64,000 bases of DNA from Henriciella sp. (GCA_013213785.1 JABSPZ010000007.1:248001-312000), one strand, 5' to 3'. Shown: positions 44,417-53,739, numbered from the stretch's first letter. Numbers and translations are program-made. The notes: generated from the sequence alone by a model not told the origin.

Positions 44417-45469
44417 CTACTCTGCAGGCTGCAAACTCGGCTGTCCAAGCTCGTCCTGAGCGTCCCTTTCATCGTCTTCTCTGCGAAACACAGTGGACTG
44501 GTTAGTCATGAAGGGTGCGAGGTAAAGGCCGGCCACGGTCATCGGATAGTCCGGCGCAGTGCCGATACCAATCCGGTCGTGCGGACGCTCATCGCGCGGG
44601 TTGTGGAATGTGCCGAACAGGATGTCCCAGACGATGAACTCGCCCCCATAATTGGAGTCGCCGACGCCCTTGTCTGGATAGTGGTGATAACGGTGATTGT
44701 CGCCGATCGAGAAGATATACTCCCACCACCCCAAATTGAGATCGATGTTAGAATGCTGGAAAATACCGATGCTGAGCTGCAGGATGATAGCGATCATCGC
44801 AATCTCTGCTGACGGCTGCACCAGCGCAAGCGGAATGGCGTAGAAGATGGCTTGGCTGATGATTTCCAGTGGATGCGCGCGAATACCATTCAGCCAATAC
44901 AGACGCTCAACAGAATGGTGCGCGGCGTGGATGCGCCAGAGGAATGGCACTTCGTGAAGTGCGCGGTGGAACCAATAGCGGAAGAAGTCTTTGATCAGGA
45001 TAAACATCGTCACCTGAATGATCGGATGCCACTGATCCGGCCACAAATCGTGCCCATAAGGCTCTAGCAGCTCCACAGTTCCGAAGATGAACAAGGCGCC
45101 GACAATCAATTTGGACATTCCAGACCAGAACGCCCCCGAGAAATACATGATGATATCAACCGCGGTATCATTTCCGCCCTCGAGCCAGTTTCGGCTGTAC
45201 GGCATCAACCGCTCGAACGGCGCGCAATAGAGCCCGAACAGGATCGGAAGGAGCACAAACCCGACGACTGAGAGGCTGGTAATCCCGTTCTCGACGAGCT
45301 TCATCCCAATCCAGAACGACAAAATAATCGTGAACGGAAACAGCGTGTGGGACAGGATCTTCCGCAGCAATGTTCCCTCAAGTTTGTAGGACCAATAATC
45401 GAGATGGCGCCACATCCACCGGGTTGGCTTCACCAGCGTCCATTGCAGGAACACTTCCAAAAGCGTCAA
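44417..45469 (-). CDS. Sterol desaturase/fatty acid hydroxylase family protein
   Basis: 350 residues with about five membrane helices. The di-iron histidine boxes are intact: YWFHRALHEVP, RIHAAHHSVERLYWLNGIRAHP, and NHRYHHYPDKGVGDSNYGG. The first two boxes and the HxxHH third box are those of the ERG3/SUR2 superfamily, which hydroxylates or desaturates membrane lipids. Substrate unknown; hopanoids, ornithine lipids and carotenoids are options in this group. The gene is monocistronic. Confidence 0.88.
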   Translation of the reverse strand: MTLLEVFLQWTLVKPTRWMWRHLDYWSYKLEGTLLRKILSHTLFPFTIILSFWIGMKLVENGITSLSVVGFVLLPILFGLYCAPFERLMPYSRNWLEGGNDTAVDIIMYFSGAFWSGMSKLIVGALFIFGTVELLEPYGHDLWPDQWHPIIQVTMFILIKDFFRYWFHRALHEVPFLWRIHAAHHSVERLYWLNGIRAHPLEIISQAIFYAIPLALVQPSAEIAMIAIILQLSIGIFQHSNIDLNLGWWEYIFSIGDNHRYHHYPDKGVGDSNYGGEFIVWDILFGTFHNPRDERPHDRIGIGTAPDYPMTVAGLYLAPFMTNQSTVFRREDDERDAQDELGQPSLQPAE

Positions 45470-45642
45470 CGGCGCGCCGAGCCATGTCTCAAGGAACCTC
45501 GTAAGCTTTGCGCGCGTAGGAATCTTTCGATTGCCTGAAAGGTTTTGATTGTGAGCTACAATGATTTGCCTTCTGAACGTCTGATTTCGCCAGCGATCTC
45601 ACAGTGTAATTCGTAAGAAGCGACGAACCTTCAGCATATATT

Positions 45643-45654
45643 GAACGCGTTCAT
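45643..45654. promoter_or_regulatory. 12-bp perfect palindrome TGAACGCGTTCA
   Basis: Perfect palindrome in the 260-base gap downstream of the SDR gene and upstream of the desaturase gene (both minus strand), about 170 bases before the desaturase start. It may be an operator, or chance. Confidence 0.25.
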
Positions 45655-45729
45655 TTTTCACGCGGGTGAACGATTGTCAAGATCCACCGGTCGCCCCGGA
45701 TCGAAGACTCTCCTGCAAATAGATTGAGC

Positions 45730-46512
45730 TTAGCGCGGTGCCATTCGGATGGCGCCGTCCAGACGCAAACACTGCCCATTAAAGTATCCGTTGCGCGCCA
45801 GTTCCAGTGCGAGCGAGGCGAACTCTTCCGGTTTCCCGAGCCGCTTTGGAAACGGAACGGAGGCCGCAAGACTGTCCAAGACGGGTTGCGGCGCGCCAAG
45901 CATGAGCGGTGTCGCAAAAATACCGGGCATAATCGAATTCACGCGGATCCCGATATTCATCAGATCTCGCGCCATCGGGAGAACGAGCCCATTCACACCC
46001 GCTTTCGCAGATCCGTAAACAATTTGCCCGATCTGCGCGTCCTGCGCAGCGACGGAAGCCGTCATGGTAATCGCGCCGCGCTCACCATCCTCCATCGGTT
46101 CCAGCGCAGACATTCCCAGCGCCGCATGAGAGGCGACGCGAAACGAAGCAACGAGCACACCCTCAACACCTTTGGCATAAGTCGCCGTGTCGAGTTTTTT
46201 GTAGCCGCCGGTTTCCTTGTCATAGGCTAAGGTTTTGCCGCGCGTTGAAGCCATGGCGCAATGGACACAAATCCGTTCTTGGCCCTGCGCCGCGCGGGCC
46301 GCTTCAAAGCCAGCGACAACGGAGTCTTCGTCCAAGATATCCACATGGTGGAAACTGCCGCCAATCGCGTTGGCGACTGCTTCCCCCGCTTCATCATTGA
46401 TGTCGAAGATCGCCACAGGAACGCCCGCAGCGGCAAACGCCTCAGCCGTCGCACGGCCCAGGCCAGAGGCCCCACCCGTTACAATCGCTGGCGTGTCTTT
46501 AGAAAGCTGCAT
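45730..46512 (-). CDS. SDR oxidoreductase, 3-hydroxyacyl-CoA dehydrogenase type 2-like
   Basis: 260 residues. The NAD(P) site is AIVTGGASGLGRATAEAF, with DIND after the second strand favouring NAD. The catalytic segment has TASVAAQDAQIGQIVYGSAKAGVNG with the Ser, Tyr and Lys, and VNSIMPGIFATPLM follows. The set resembles type-2 3-hydroxyacyl-CoA dehydrogenases of fatty acid or amino acid breakdown. It is followed 20 bases upstream by the DUF7282-like gene. Confidence 0.88.
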   Translation of the reverse strand: MQLSKDTPAIVTGGASGLGRATAEAFAAAGVPVAIFDINDEAGEAVANAIGGSFHHVDILDEDSVVAGFEAARAAQGQERICVHCAMASTRGKTLAYDKETGGYKKLDTATYAKGVEGVLVASFRVASHAALGMSALEPMEDGERGAITMTASVAAQDAQIGQIVYGSAKAGVNGLVLPMARDLMNIGIRVNSIMPGIFATPLMLGAPQPVLDSLAASVPFPKRLGKPEEFASLALELARNGYFNGQCLRLDGAIRMAPR

Positions 46513-46532
46513 CGTCAGGTCTCCAGAGGCTT

Positions 46533-47060
46533 TTATTCAGGGACCGCGAAGACGTGTGCGATCATCCGCATGCCTTCGAATACCGCGGTGTCCTCAACAT
46601 TAATGCCGTCCTCAACAAAGACGAAATCGAAAACTCGGTCATTGTCGACATCGCTATGGAGCATGACGAGGAACTTATCGCCTGGGTCGGCTGGGTGGTT
46701 GACCGGAATGGAAACATCTTCGTGTGTGCCGGCGCTGACATAGGTAAATCCAGAGACCATGTCGCCATCCGGACGGCCATCAATCACGGGATGCAAAACG
46801 ATCCAGCCATTCTTCTCGATCGTCACTTCCGGGAATGAAATCGCAGTCGAAGTTCCCCGGAATGATTTTACCACATCGCCATCTACGCGGACCTCAGAGA
46901 AGGTTGTCTCCCCGTCAACCAGCGACAGACCTTCGGTCGTAATCGCGTTCACCTCGCCATTTCCAATCGTCATTTGTGGGGCTGGCGATGAGTCTTGCGC
47001 TGTGGCGCATGCCGCAGAAACAATAGATGCGGCGATCAGCGTGGATACGGTTTTCAACAT
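46533..47060 (-). CDS. DUF7282-like secreted protein
   Basis: 175 residues. The signal ends in SAACATAQ, so it may be a lipoprotein. The mature part has GWIVLHPVIDGRPDGDMVSGF, HEDVSIPVNHPADPGDKFLVMLHSDVDNDRVFDF and a closing AHVFAVPE, the pattern of DUF7282 domains common in halophilic archaea and scattered bacteria. The domain is a beta-sandwich of unknown function. It lies downstream of nothing obvious and upstream of the SDR gene on the same strand. Confidence 0.65.
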   Translation of the reverse strand: MLKTVSTLIAASIVSAACATAQDSSPAPQMTIGNGEVNAITTEGLSLVDGETTFSEVRVDGDVVKSFRGTSTAISFPEVTIEKNGWIVLHPVIDGRPDGDMVSGFTYVSAGTHEDVSIPVNHPADPGDKFLVMLHSDVDNDRVFDFVFVEDGINVEDTAVFEGMRMIAHVFAVPE

Positions 47061-47134
47061 TTTATCGAGGCTCCCAATATTTAATTATTGAGGCACCCTA
47101 TTCTGGATTTTGAAGAATGTAGAGTCTGCGCGTT

Positions 47135-47383
47135 TTAGGAGCTTAACTCTGCCTGCGCGCGCCGCAATGCAGCTTCGGCAAGCCCAAGATATTCGTCCAG
47201 CTCAGACGCGGTTTGGTCTGTAAGTTCACCGCTGCTTTCGCTGGTTTTTCTCAGCGCATCCAAATAGTCAGCGATTAATCTCAACTCTTCCCGATCCAAC
47301 ACACTGCGTGGCCGAGTATAAGTCTTGAACTTTATAACATTTGAAATAGCAAAGTCCCCAAACGCAAATTTGAATATCAACAC
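47135..47383 (-). CDS. Small hypothetical protein
   Basis: 82 residues. The N-terminal 25 residues are mixed hydrophobic and basic; the rest is acidic helix (REELRLIADYLDALRKT, TASELDEYLGLAEAALRRAQAEL), a likely coiled coil. No family and no strong ribosome site. The true start may be later, near MLIF or beyond. Modest support. Confidence 0.4.
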   Translation of the reverse strand: MLIFKFAFGDFAISNVIKFKTYTRPRSVLDREELRLIADYLDALRKTSESSGELTDQTASELDEYLGLAEAALRRAQAELSS

Positions 47384-47432
47384 GATTTGTGTGTTTTGAT
47401 TCGTTTATTTTGCGAATAGGCGATCATTCAAA

Positions 47433-47462
47433 TAAAAAAAGCCGCCCCGAGATGGGATGGCT
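47433..47462 (-). terminator. Rho-independent terminator of the redoxin operon
   Basis: On the minus strand AGCCATCCC and GGGGCGGCT form the stem, followed by TTTTTTT. It lies 23 bases past the redoxin stop. Confidence 0.75.
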
Positions 47463-47484
47463 CCTCTGATAAGTCTTTGATGCC

Positions 47485-48132
47485 TTAGTATTTGACTGAA
47501 CAGCCATAGGGTTTGGCGCTCGTGACCTCGGGCATTCCGCCTGCAGATACAGCCGTCAGAGCCGCGGTCACATAGTTGGTCGCTTTATCGATATCAGCGA
47601 CCTTGGTGGACCGAATGGAATCGATCGCGCCCTGATAGGCTAAGGTTCCAGCACCGTTGATGACATACATGTGCGGCGTAGTTTTCGCATCATAAGCACG
47701 CCCCAAATTCCCTTCAGGGTCTAGGATCGTATAAGTTGGTGCCGCGCCGCGTTCAGCATTCTTTGCGAGCGCTGCGTCTGCCTCGAGATGTCCTTGCTTA
47801 CCAGGCGCAGACGAGATGACCTGGATCCAAACCACATCATCGCCCATCGCATCGCTTTGAAGGCTCTGCATGTTTTTCACAGGCTCGGAATAGTGCTTCA
47901 CAACGAAAGGACAGTCATGATTGGTCCACTCCATAACGACTGTTTTACCGTCGAAATCGCCGAGCGAGATCTGCTCGCCGGAGGCGGTATTATAGTCCAC
48001 AAAAATTGACGCGGACTCACCGCTGACCGGAGCTGCATTTGCAGAGAACGCGATCATAGATCCAGCGGTCAACGCCACAGCGGTTGCCATTCCGGCTGCA
48101 AGCCCAAGGTTTCGTCGTGTCAGTGTCATCAT
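47485..48132 (-). CDS. Periplasmic redoxin/thioredoxin-like protein
   Basis: 215 residues. A twin-arginine-like or Sec signal (TRRNLGLAAGMATAVAL, then FSANA) leads to a thioredoxin fold: TVVMEWTNHDCPFVVKHY has one catalytic Cys but no second Cys of CxxC. AAPTYTILDPEGNLGRAYDAKTTPHMYVIN contains the cis-Pro. A last Cys in YGCSVKY may resolve the disulfide. It is probably an extracytoplasmic peroxiredoxin-like or thiol reductase. It lies 42 bases downstream of the DsbD-like gene, which could supply its electrons. Confidence 0.82.
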   Translation of the reverse strand: MMTLTRRNLGLAAGMATAVALTAGSMIAFSANAAPVSGESASIFVDYNTASGEQISLGDFDGKTVVMEWTNHDCPFVVKHYSEPVKNMQSLQSDAMGDDVVWIQVISSAPGKQGHLEADAALAKNAERGAAPTYTILDPEGNLGRAYDAKTTPHMYVINGAGTLAYQGAIDSIRSTKVADIDKATNYVTAALTAVSAGGMPEVTSAKPYGCSVKY

Positions 48133-48173
48133 GGAGAGCGTCCCGTTTTTTAAATGAGAATAGAAAACTTATC

Positions 48174-50453
48174 TTAGCCAGCCGCTTCGACAAGTCCTGT
48201 TACAAGATCGATAGATAGCAATTCAGGCAGAACCTCTGGCGCTGTTTGGCCTGGCGCATACCAAAGGTACATCGGCACGCCCGCGCGATTATGTTTCTGC
48301 AATTCCAGCGCGATGGTTTTGTCGCCATTCGTGAAGTCGGCCACCAAAAAGGCCACGTTTCCTGCATCAAACGCCTCTGAGACGGGCTTCGTCTGGAGCG
48401 TTTGGAGTTTGTTCGCTTGGCAAGTCACGCACCATTCAGCGGTGAAATCGACAAAGATAGCGCGGCCCTCAGCAGTGAGTTCTGCAACACGTTCTGGCGA
48501 CCACGCCTCGGTTTCATACTTTGCCGCGTAGGCTTCAGTTGGTGCATCGGAGGCGAGCGCAGTGCGCGCTTGTGCAAGCGGCCAAATCAAACCGGCGACC
48601 ACCGCCAGTCCAGCGAGCGCCTGCGCCAGCTTTGAGGCAGCGCCATCACCGAGCCGTGCGATGAGGACAAAGGCAACAATCATAGCGATCAGCCATGCAA
48701 GACCAATCGCAACTTCGACAGAACTTGTCGCGGAGATCAGTCCAAATACGGGAATGATGATCGCCAATCCTAGAACAGACAGCAAAATTGATTTTGCGCC
48801 CTGACCGGCTGATTTGAACGCCCATATGCCGAATGCAATCAAAGCAGCGCCCGCGACCACCATGGCGGCCATTCGATACCCTGCGAGCGCGCCAAGAACC
48901 GAGAGCAGCCAAGCTGCGGTGAGGAACATCGGGAAGGCGAAGACCTGTTTCAACGTCTCCATCCAGGCGCCCGGCTTCGGCATAAAGCGCTGCAAGCCTG
49001 GTGAGAAAGACAACAGAAGGAATGGCAATGCCATACCGAGCCCCATGGTCAGAAGCACGAGGACCACATTCACCGCCGGCTGGGTCATAACCGCACCCAA
49101 GGCTGCGCCAAGGAATGGACCCGTACACGGTGCGCCGACAACCGCCGCAAGCACACCGGTAAAGAACGCTCCCGCACTGCCCTGTTTCGCAGCGAGATCA
49201 GAGCCAACGCTTTGAACGGATGTTCCGAGCTCAAACAGTCCCAACAACCAGAGCCCGATTAAGAAAACGACGAGGATCAATGCGGTGACCAAAATCGGGT
49301 TCTGCAGCCAGAATCCCCAAATCGCGATTCCTGTGGCCGCTCTAACGCTAAGGATGGCCGCCGCGAGGACACCAAAACTTGCAAGCACGCCGGCAGTATA
49401 CCAAAGCCCGTGCGCCCGCGCTTCGGCTGCATGACCGTTCGCCGTCGATGAAACCAGGCCCATCGCCTTGATCGACAAAACGGGCAGCACGCAGGGCATT
49501 AGGTTGAGGATCAACCCGCCAACCAAAGCAAAAACCATTAGAAGCGGCAGACTCGCGCCATTCGCTGCACCAATGCCGCCATTGCTGGACCGGGTACCGG
49601 GTAGAATGGATCCGGACGTCGCCGTGACTTCGAAAGCCGCATCGCCGAGCGTCACAACTCCCGAAAGCGTCTCCGGAAGGTCAGCGCTCGCGCTATCTGG
49701 CGTTAAGCTCAGACTGAAACCTGACGCTCCAAAACTCGCCGTCTGGTCCGCTGCGTGTGTGATCTCATGGCCGTAAGGAAAAAAGCGCGCATCTGCCTCT
49801 TGTCCCGCAATCTCCGGCGCTGAAAGCGACATGACCCAGCTCTCACCGTCTTTGCTGAGAGCAACATCCCCAGGAAAGGCGGGCGGCACTTCCGCCAAAG
49901 CAGCTTGGATCAACTCGGACGCGCGTGTGTCAGGGATTTGACCAGCCCCAATCGACAGCATCAAACGAATGTTGACGCTCTCGGGAATGCAAACATCTTC
50001 GCAGATCAGATAGTCCGCGACGCCTTCAAACACGATCGGGCCTTCAATATCGGCAGGAAGTGTTACGGGAAATGGCAAAACGACTTGATCGGAATGGCCA
50101 TAATCCATGATTTGTCCGGGCACGACCGGGAGAAGCTCAGGCAGCGGCCATTCAAATTCCCCAATGCTGTCCGCAGACAGACCGCCAGTTTCGCGCCAGG
50201 TGATTTCGGGCGGAATGCCTGCATCGCCGGGATTGGTCCAATAGATGTGCCACTTCGGGTCGATCTCAAAGGAAAGGCCAAGCCAGACTGTTTCGCCAGG
50301 CACTGCGAGCGCGCGTTCCGAAATCAACTCGACGCGGGCATGCCCCCCGTCCACTGGTTGGGCTGAAACTACGCTCGAACTCAGCAGAGATGCCAAGATG
50401 AAAGCGAGGAAATTACGAAGAAACGTCATACAGCGAACCCGAATTCTATTCAT
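48174..50453 (-). CDS. DsbD/ScsB-like protein-disulfide reductase
   Basis: 759 residues; an internal ATG at 50429 gives an equally good signal peptide. The N-terminal periplasmic domain has PKWHIYWTNPGDAG and a Cys pair in LICEDVCIPES. The membrane domain has about eight helices, with the CcdA-type cysteines in LMPCVLPVLSIKAMG (near 318) and VGAPCTGPFLGAALG (near 441). The C-terminal thioredoxin domain has FVDFTAEWCVTCQAN (CxxC near 676). All three redox pairs are present, so electrons can pass from cytoplasmic thioredoxin to periplasmic partners. It heads an operon with the redoxin. Confidence 0.9.
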   Translation of the reverse strand: MNRIRVRCMTFLRNFLAFILASLLSSSVVSAQPVDGGHARVELISERALAVPGETVWLGLSFEIDPKWHIYWTNPGDAGIPPEITWRETGGLSADSIGEFEWPLPELLPVVPGQIMDYGHSDQVVLPFPVTLPADIEGPIVFEGVADYLICEDVCIPESVNIRLMLSIGAGQIPDTRASELIQAALAEVPPAFPGDVALSKDGESWVMSLSAPEIAGQEADARFFPYGHEITHAADQTASFGASGFSLSLTPDSASADLPETLSGVVTLGDAAFEVTATSGSILPGTRSSNGGIGAANGASLPLLMVFALVGGLILNLMPCVLPVLSIKAMGLVSSTANGHAAEARAHGLWYTAGVLASFGVLAAAILSVRAATGIAIWGFWLQNPILVTALILVVFLIGLWLLGLFELGTSVQSVGSDLAAKQGSAGAFFTGVLAAVVGAPCTGPFLGAALGAVMTQPAVNVVLVLLTMGLGMALPFLLLSFSPGLQRFMPKPGAWMETLKQVFAFPMFLTAAWLLSVLGALAGYRMAAMVVAGAALIAFGIWAFKSAGQGAKSILLSVLGLAIIIPVFGLISATSSVEVAIGLAWLIAMIVAFVLIARLGDGAASKLAQALAGLAVVAGLIWPLAQARTALASDAPTEAYAAKYETEAWSPERVAELTAEGRAIFVDFTAEWCVTCQANKLQTLQTKPVSEAFDAGNVAFLVADFTNGDKTIALELQKHNRAGVPMYLWYAPGQTAPEVLPELLSIDLVTGLVEAAG

Positions 50454-50542
50454 CGCGCTTGTTATAGAAGTAAATCGCCCATGGAAGCCACCTCGCGAGG
50501 ATGTGATAGCGACAATTCTACCCCCTATTTAAAGGCGAGATA

Positions 50543-50570
50543 AGAAAAGGGCGGCTCTCTCGAACCGCCC
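50543..50570 (-). terminator. Rho-independent terminator of the SapC gene
   Basis: On the minus strand GGGCGGTTC and GAGCCGCCC pair around GAGA and are followed by TTTTC. It lies 28 bases past the SapC stop. Confidence 0.75.
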
Positions 50571-50597
50571 CCTCTAATCTGTGCAAGTCAGGCAGCC

Positions 50598-51440
50598 TTA
50601 GAAAGCGCCTGGTGCTCCCGGTGTTTCAGGAGCTGGTGCGCCTGGTGTTGGGGCTGGCGCCGGGGCGCCTGTTTGCTTCTGGATGGCGCGAGAGATGACG
50701 CGCTGCCAGTTCAAGAGCGAAATCATGTGCGCGTAGATTGCGCCCAGAGCGCCGTTTGCACGAAGCTGCATAAACTGCTCATCAGAGAGGTCGTTGAGCT
50801 TGTTCTCATCAATCGCGAAATAATCAGCAATTTTCTGTGGCTCGCCTTGTGGGTTGCCCTGCTGGTCGCGTGGCTGGAACGTCACTGATTTCTGCTCAAA
50901 CAGACCCATATCAGAGATGATTTTCGTGAATTCGGCAGTTGAACGGCGCTGGCGCTCAAACTCTTTACAGAACTCAATCGCGTTCTGAGTGAATGCGGTT
51001 GGCTCGCCGTTTTCAAACAATGGGACTTCTGGCTGGTTTGTCACCATGGGTGCATCGCGGTCGATGCACAGCAGAAGGCGATCCGCTTGCTCGTCATTCG
51101 CAAACACGAAAGGATAGCGGCGAACGAAAGCAGGGACGTAGAAATCTGGCTCTGTCATGCCTGCATCAGTGACGAACAGGTTTTGCCCTTCGGCAACGCC
51201 CATGACAGCAACAGGCGTACGCTCTTGGCCAACGAAGATGATTGGGTAAGCGGCTGATGCCATCCCAAACTCTGTCACGGTGACAGGAACAGCGTGAGCT
51301 GAGCGCAAAAACCCGAAAGGCTCATCGATGTTTTTCACCCCAAGTCCAGCATGCTGTTCAGGGTTCAATGGCTGTGGGTTCTTGTAGAACAAAACGTTTC
51401 CAGACAGGCCTGGATCTTGTGTGGTCGGTGTATTTTCCAC
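50598..51440 (-). CDS. SapC-family protein
   Basis: 280 residues from a GTG with GGAG six bases upstream; a longer frame to 51497 starts at a TTG without ribosome site. The sequence has the SapC pattern throughout: FLRSAHAVPVTVTEFGMASAAYPIIFVG, TPVAVMGV, PAFVRRYPFVFAND, and DYFAIDENKLNDLSDEQFMQLRANGAL near the end. The C-terminus is a Pro/Ala/Gly tail of about 35 residues. SapC was named from the Campylobacter S-layer region; its role in alphaproteobacteria is unknown. It has its own terminator. Confidence 0.85.
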   Translation of the reverse strand: MENTPTTQDPGLSGNVLFYKNPQPLNPEQHAGLGVKNIDEPFGFLRSAHAVPVTVTEFGMASAAYPIIFVGQERTPVAVMGVAEGQNLFVTDAGMTEPDFYVPAFVRRYPFVFANDEQADRLLLCIDRDAPMVTNQPEVPLFENGEPTAFTQNAIEFCKEFERQRRSTAEFTKIISDMGLFEQKSVTFQPRDQQGNPQGEPQKIADYFAIDENKLNDLSDEQFMQLRANGALGAIYAHMISLLNWQRVISRAIQKQTGAPAPAPTPGAPAPETPGAPGAF

Positions 51441-51515
51441 GGGGTTCTCCGCTAAATAAGACTGGCGGGGTGTAACGGATATGGGTAAGCCCGACAACAG
51501 GGAGTAGCGTTAGGA

Positions 51516-53327
51516 ATGCAGCTGTTGCGAATGTTTCATACTTTCCGGCGGCCAAATGATTGGCAAATCCGCGCAAATCACGCGCTCAGGTTGCTGTTCG
51601 CCTCGCTCACACTCGTGTTCTTTTTACCGTTGTCCGCCTGCGCCCAAGACAATAGCGACTCTCGGTCCGCTCGGCGCGCCATCGCTCAATCGCAAGCGAT
51701 TGCGTCTGATATGCTCCAAACAGAACTCGCATTGTCGCCTGAGACGGCCAGCCGCTTGGGCATGGAACGCAGACTTGGTCCCGCGACAAGCTTCGCGCTC
51801 GACAATCATTCCCAAGCTGGTTTCGAAAGACGACGTTTGGTGAGGATCGAACTTCTACAACGCGTCCGGATGCGCCCTCCTCTTCCCGATGACCATCCTC
51901 TGATTGAAGACTTGTATATCGCCGAACGCGCGCTGCTGGATCTGATCTCGCTCGAACAATTGGGTTATGGCCGCTATAATTATACGACCTTCAGACCCTA
52001 CGCGATCGATCCCTTTTCCGGGATATGGATCGAGGGACCGAACCTTCTCGCGTTTCGTCAATCGATCAACACGATCGACCAAGCCACAGCCTTCATCGCA
52101 CGCCTGCAAAGCCTCAGTGCGGCGCTGCAAGATACCCGGCGACGTGTGATCGCGGATCAAATCGCGGGCATTCGCATCCCTACCCCGCTCCTCGCCGAGA
52201 CTGAAGCACTGCTCAGAACAATCGCAGCTCCCGAAGGCGGCGCGCTGGAAGAAATTTCGGCGAGTTTTAACGCGCTCTCGCTCGATGTCCCCGACCTTGA
52301 GCCTGCAGATCGCGACGCCATGGTGGCTCTGGTCCGTCAGGAGATCGAAACCAATCTGCGACCAGCCTACCTTGAATTGGCAGAAACGCTTTCCATCGCC
52401 GCCGACGATACGGTTGAACGGCTAGGGATCTGGGCGCAGCCGCAAGGGGAAGATTTGTTTACAGGGATCCTGAGAGCGTCCACCGGCGAGACGATTTCAA
52501 TCGAACGCTTGCATGAGCGTCAGCTGGAAAGCGCAGCCGCGTGGCACAATCGATTGCAGGAATTGCTCGTTCTACCGCCACTCGAAGATGGCAGCGAGAT
52601 TGAAGCCCCTGAAACGCTTGCCGAAAAACTGATCTGGTTTGAAACGCAGTTCGACATAGACGCGCCCGCCTCAAACCAAGAGTTAAATGAGGACCTGGCG
52701 GAGGTTTCTCTTTTATCGCAGCTTTCCCCGAAATCTTTGGCCGCCACACTTGAGTTAGACGCGGACTTTCGCGCAGGAAAACAGGCCGCCGGCGAGCTTG
52801 ATCTGTTCTGGCTGTCGGACCCTTATGCGGCCTGGGGCGTTGATATCGAGGGCAATCGCCACCCGCTCAGGACTTTAATTGAGTATGCGACTGTATCCGA
52901 CGCTTGGCGCGCTTACATTTGGACTGCGCAAACGGAAGGATCACCAGCAGATATTAGTGAAATCGATCGAGCGGGCCGGATTTGGATCAGCCTCATTCAG
53001 GCGAGCCTCGCCGCTGCAGACACCGGACTTCATCTTGAAAGATGGACGCTGCAAGACACGAAATCGTATTTGATGAGCGAAGCAGGCCTCGCGCCAGAAC
53101 TCGCAGAAATACTCGTCCTTCGGATTGCGGCGCGCCCTGGATATTACAGCGCTCAGGCCGTCGCGGTGCAGCGATTTACAGCTTTGTCAGAACGCGCTCA
53201 GGCGGTTCTCGGGACGCAATATTCTGAGCTTGAGTTCCAACGAACGCTCATCGAGAATGGTCCACGCCCATTTGGTTTAATCGAGAGGGATATTGAAACC
53301 TGGTACGGAGATCGTCTCGCGAATTAA
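51516..53327 (+). CDS. DUF885-family lipoprotein lacking the usual metal motif
   Basis: 603 residues. A lipoprotein signal ends in LSAC (Cys42). The C-terminal third follows DUF885 closely: ASLAAADTGLHLERWTLQDTKSYLMSEAGL, IAARPGYYSAQAVAV, and a final GPRPFGLIERDIETWYG. DUF885 proteins normally carry HExxPGHH, which I cannot find; the matching stretch reads SDAWRAYIWT after ordinary sequence, and the later FH motif is FQ. So it may be a catalytically dead relative. It overlaps the convergent 53324 gene by four bases. Confidence 0.8.
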   Translation: MQLLRMFHTFRRPNDWQIRANHALRLLFASLTLVFFLPLSACAQDNSDSRSARRAIAQSQAIASDMLQTELALSPETASRLGMERRLGPATSFALDNHSQAGFERRRLVRIELLQRVRMRPPLPDDHPLIEDLYIAERALLDLISLEQLGYGRYNYTTFRPYAIDPFSGIWIEGPNLLAFRQSINTIDQATAFIARLQSLSAALQDTRRRVIADQIAGIRIPTPLLAETEALLRTIAAPEGGALEEISASFNALSLDVPDLEPADRDAMVALVRQEIETNLRPAYLELAETLSIAADDTVERLGIWAQPQGEDLFTGILRASTGETISIERLHERQLESAAAWHNRLQELLVLPPLEDGSEIEAPETLAEKLIWFETQFDIDAPASNQELNEDLAEVSLLSQLSPKSLAATLELDADFRAGKQAAGELDLFWLSDPYAAWGVDIEGNRHPLRTLIEYATVSDAWRAYIWTAQTEGSPADISEIDRAGRIWISLIQASLAAADTGLHLERWTLQDTKSYLMSEAGLAPELAEILVLRIAARPGYYSAQAVAVQRFTALSERAQAVLGTQYSELEFQRTLIENGPRPFGLIERDIETWYGDRLAN

Positions 53328-53659
53328 GCCGCGAGTGCGAGATCTGATTGAGTATGCTCTAGGACAGGGTTGAGACCAGCTTCCAAATCGGCAAGCGCCG
53401 CTGCGCGATCTTCAGGTTCGACTTCACGCATAACGAAGACAGTCCGTGCACCATAACGTTCCGCGTCCGCCCAAGCCCAGATTGGCTGAACGTCATGCAG
53501 ACGCCCGCGAAGTGTCGTCAAACGAACAACCCGCCATCCAAACGGCCCTTGAGCCGCAAACAAAGCCACCCCGGCTTCTCGGGCCCATGGTGCATTCGGC
53601 GCCATTCTCACGAATGAATATGCTTTGCCCGATTCACCTCTAAACTTCACTTCACGCAT
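53324..53659 (-). CDS. Conserved hypothetical protein, probably CtrA-controlled
   Basis: 111 residues. Tryptophans and strands are spread through the first 85 residues (YSFVRMAPNAPWA, GVALFAAQGPFGWRVVRLT, PIWAWADAERYGARTVFVM), and the C-terminus is an acidic helix. No signal, membrane segment or known family. GAGAACAAGAGATGCG supplies a weak ribosome site. A perfect CtrA-type site lies 65 bases upstream, which suggests cell-cycle control. Confidence 0.65.
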   Translation of the reverse strand: MREVKFRGESGKAYSFVRMAPNAPWAREAGVALFAAQGPFGWRVVRLTTLRGRLHDVQPIWAWADAERYGARTVFVMREVEPEDRAAALADLEAGLNPVLEHTQSDLALAA

Positions 53660-53723
53660 CTCTTGTTCTCCTTGTGTTCACATCTATATATTCCTCTTTT
53701 GTTCTCACGCAAGAAATTTATCG

Positions 53724-53739
53724 TTAACAAGATCTTAAC
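53724..53739. promoter_or_regulatory. Perfect CtrA-type binding site
   Basis: TTAACAAGATCTTAAC fits TTAA-N7-TTAAC exactly. It lies 65 bases upstream of the minus-strand 53659 start and 195 bases upstream of nadA. CtrA is the master cell-cycle regulator of Caulobacterales and relatives. The nearer target is the hypothetical gene. Confidence 0.6.
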
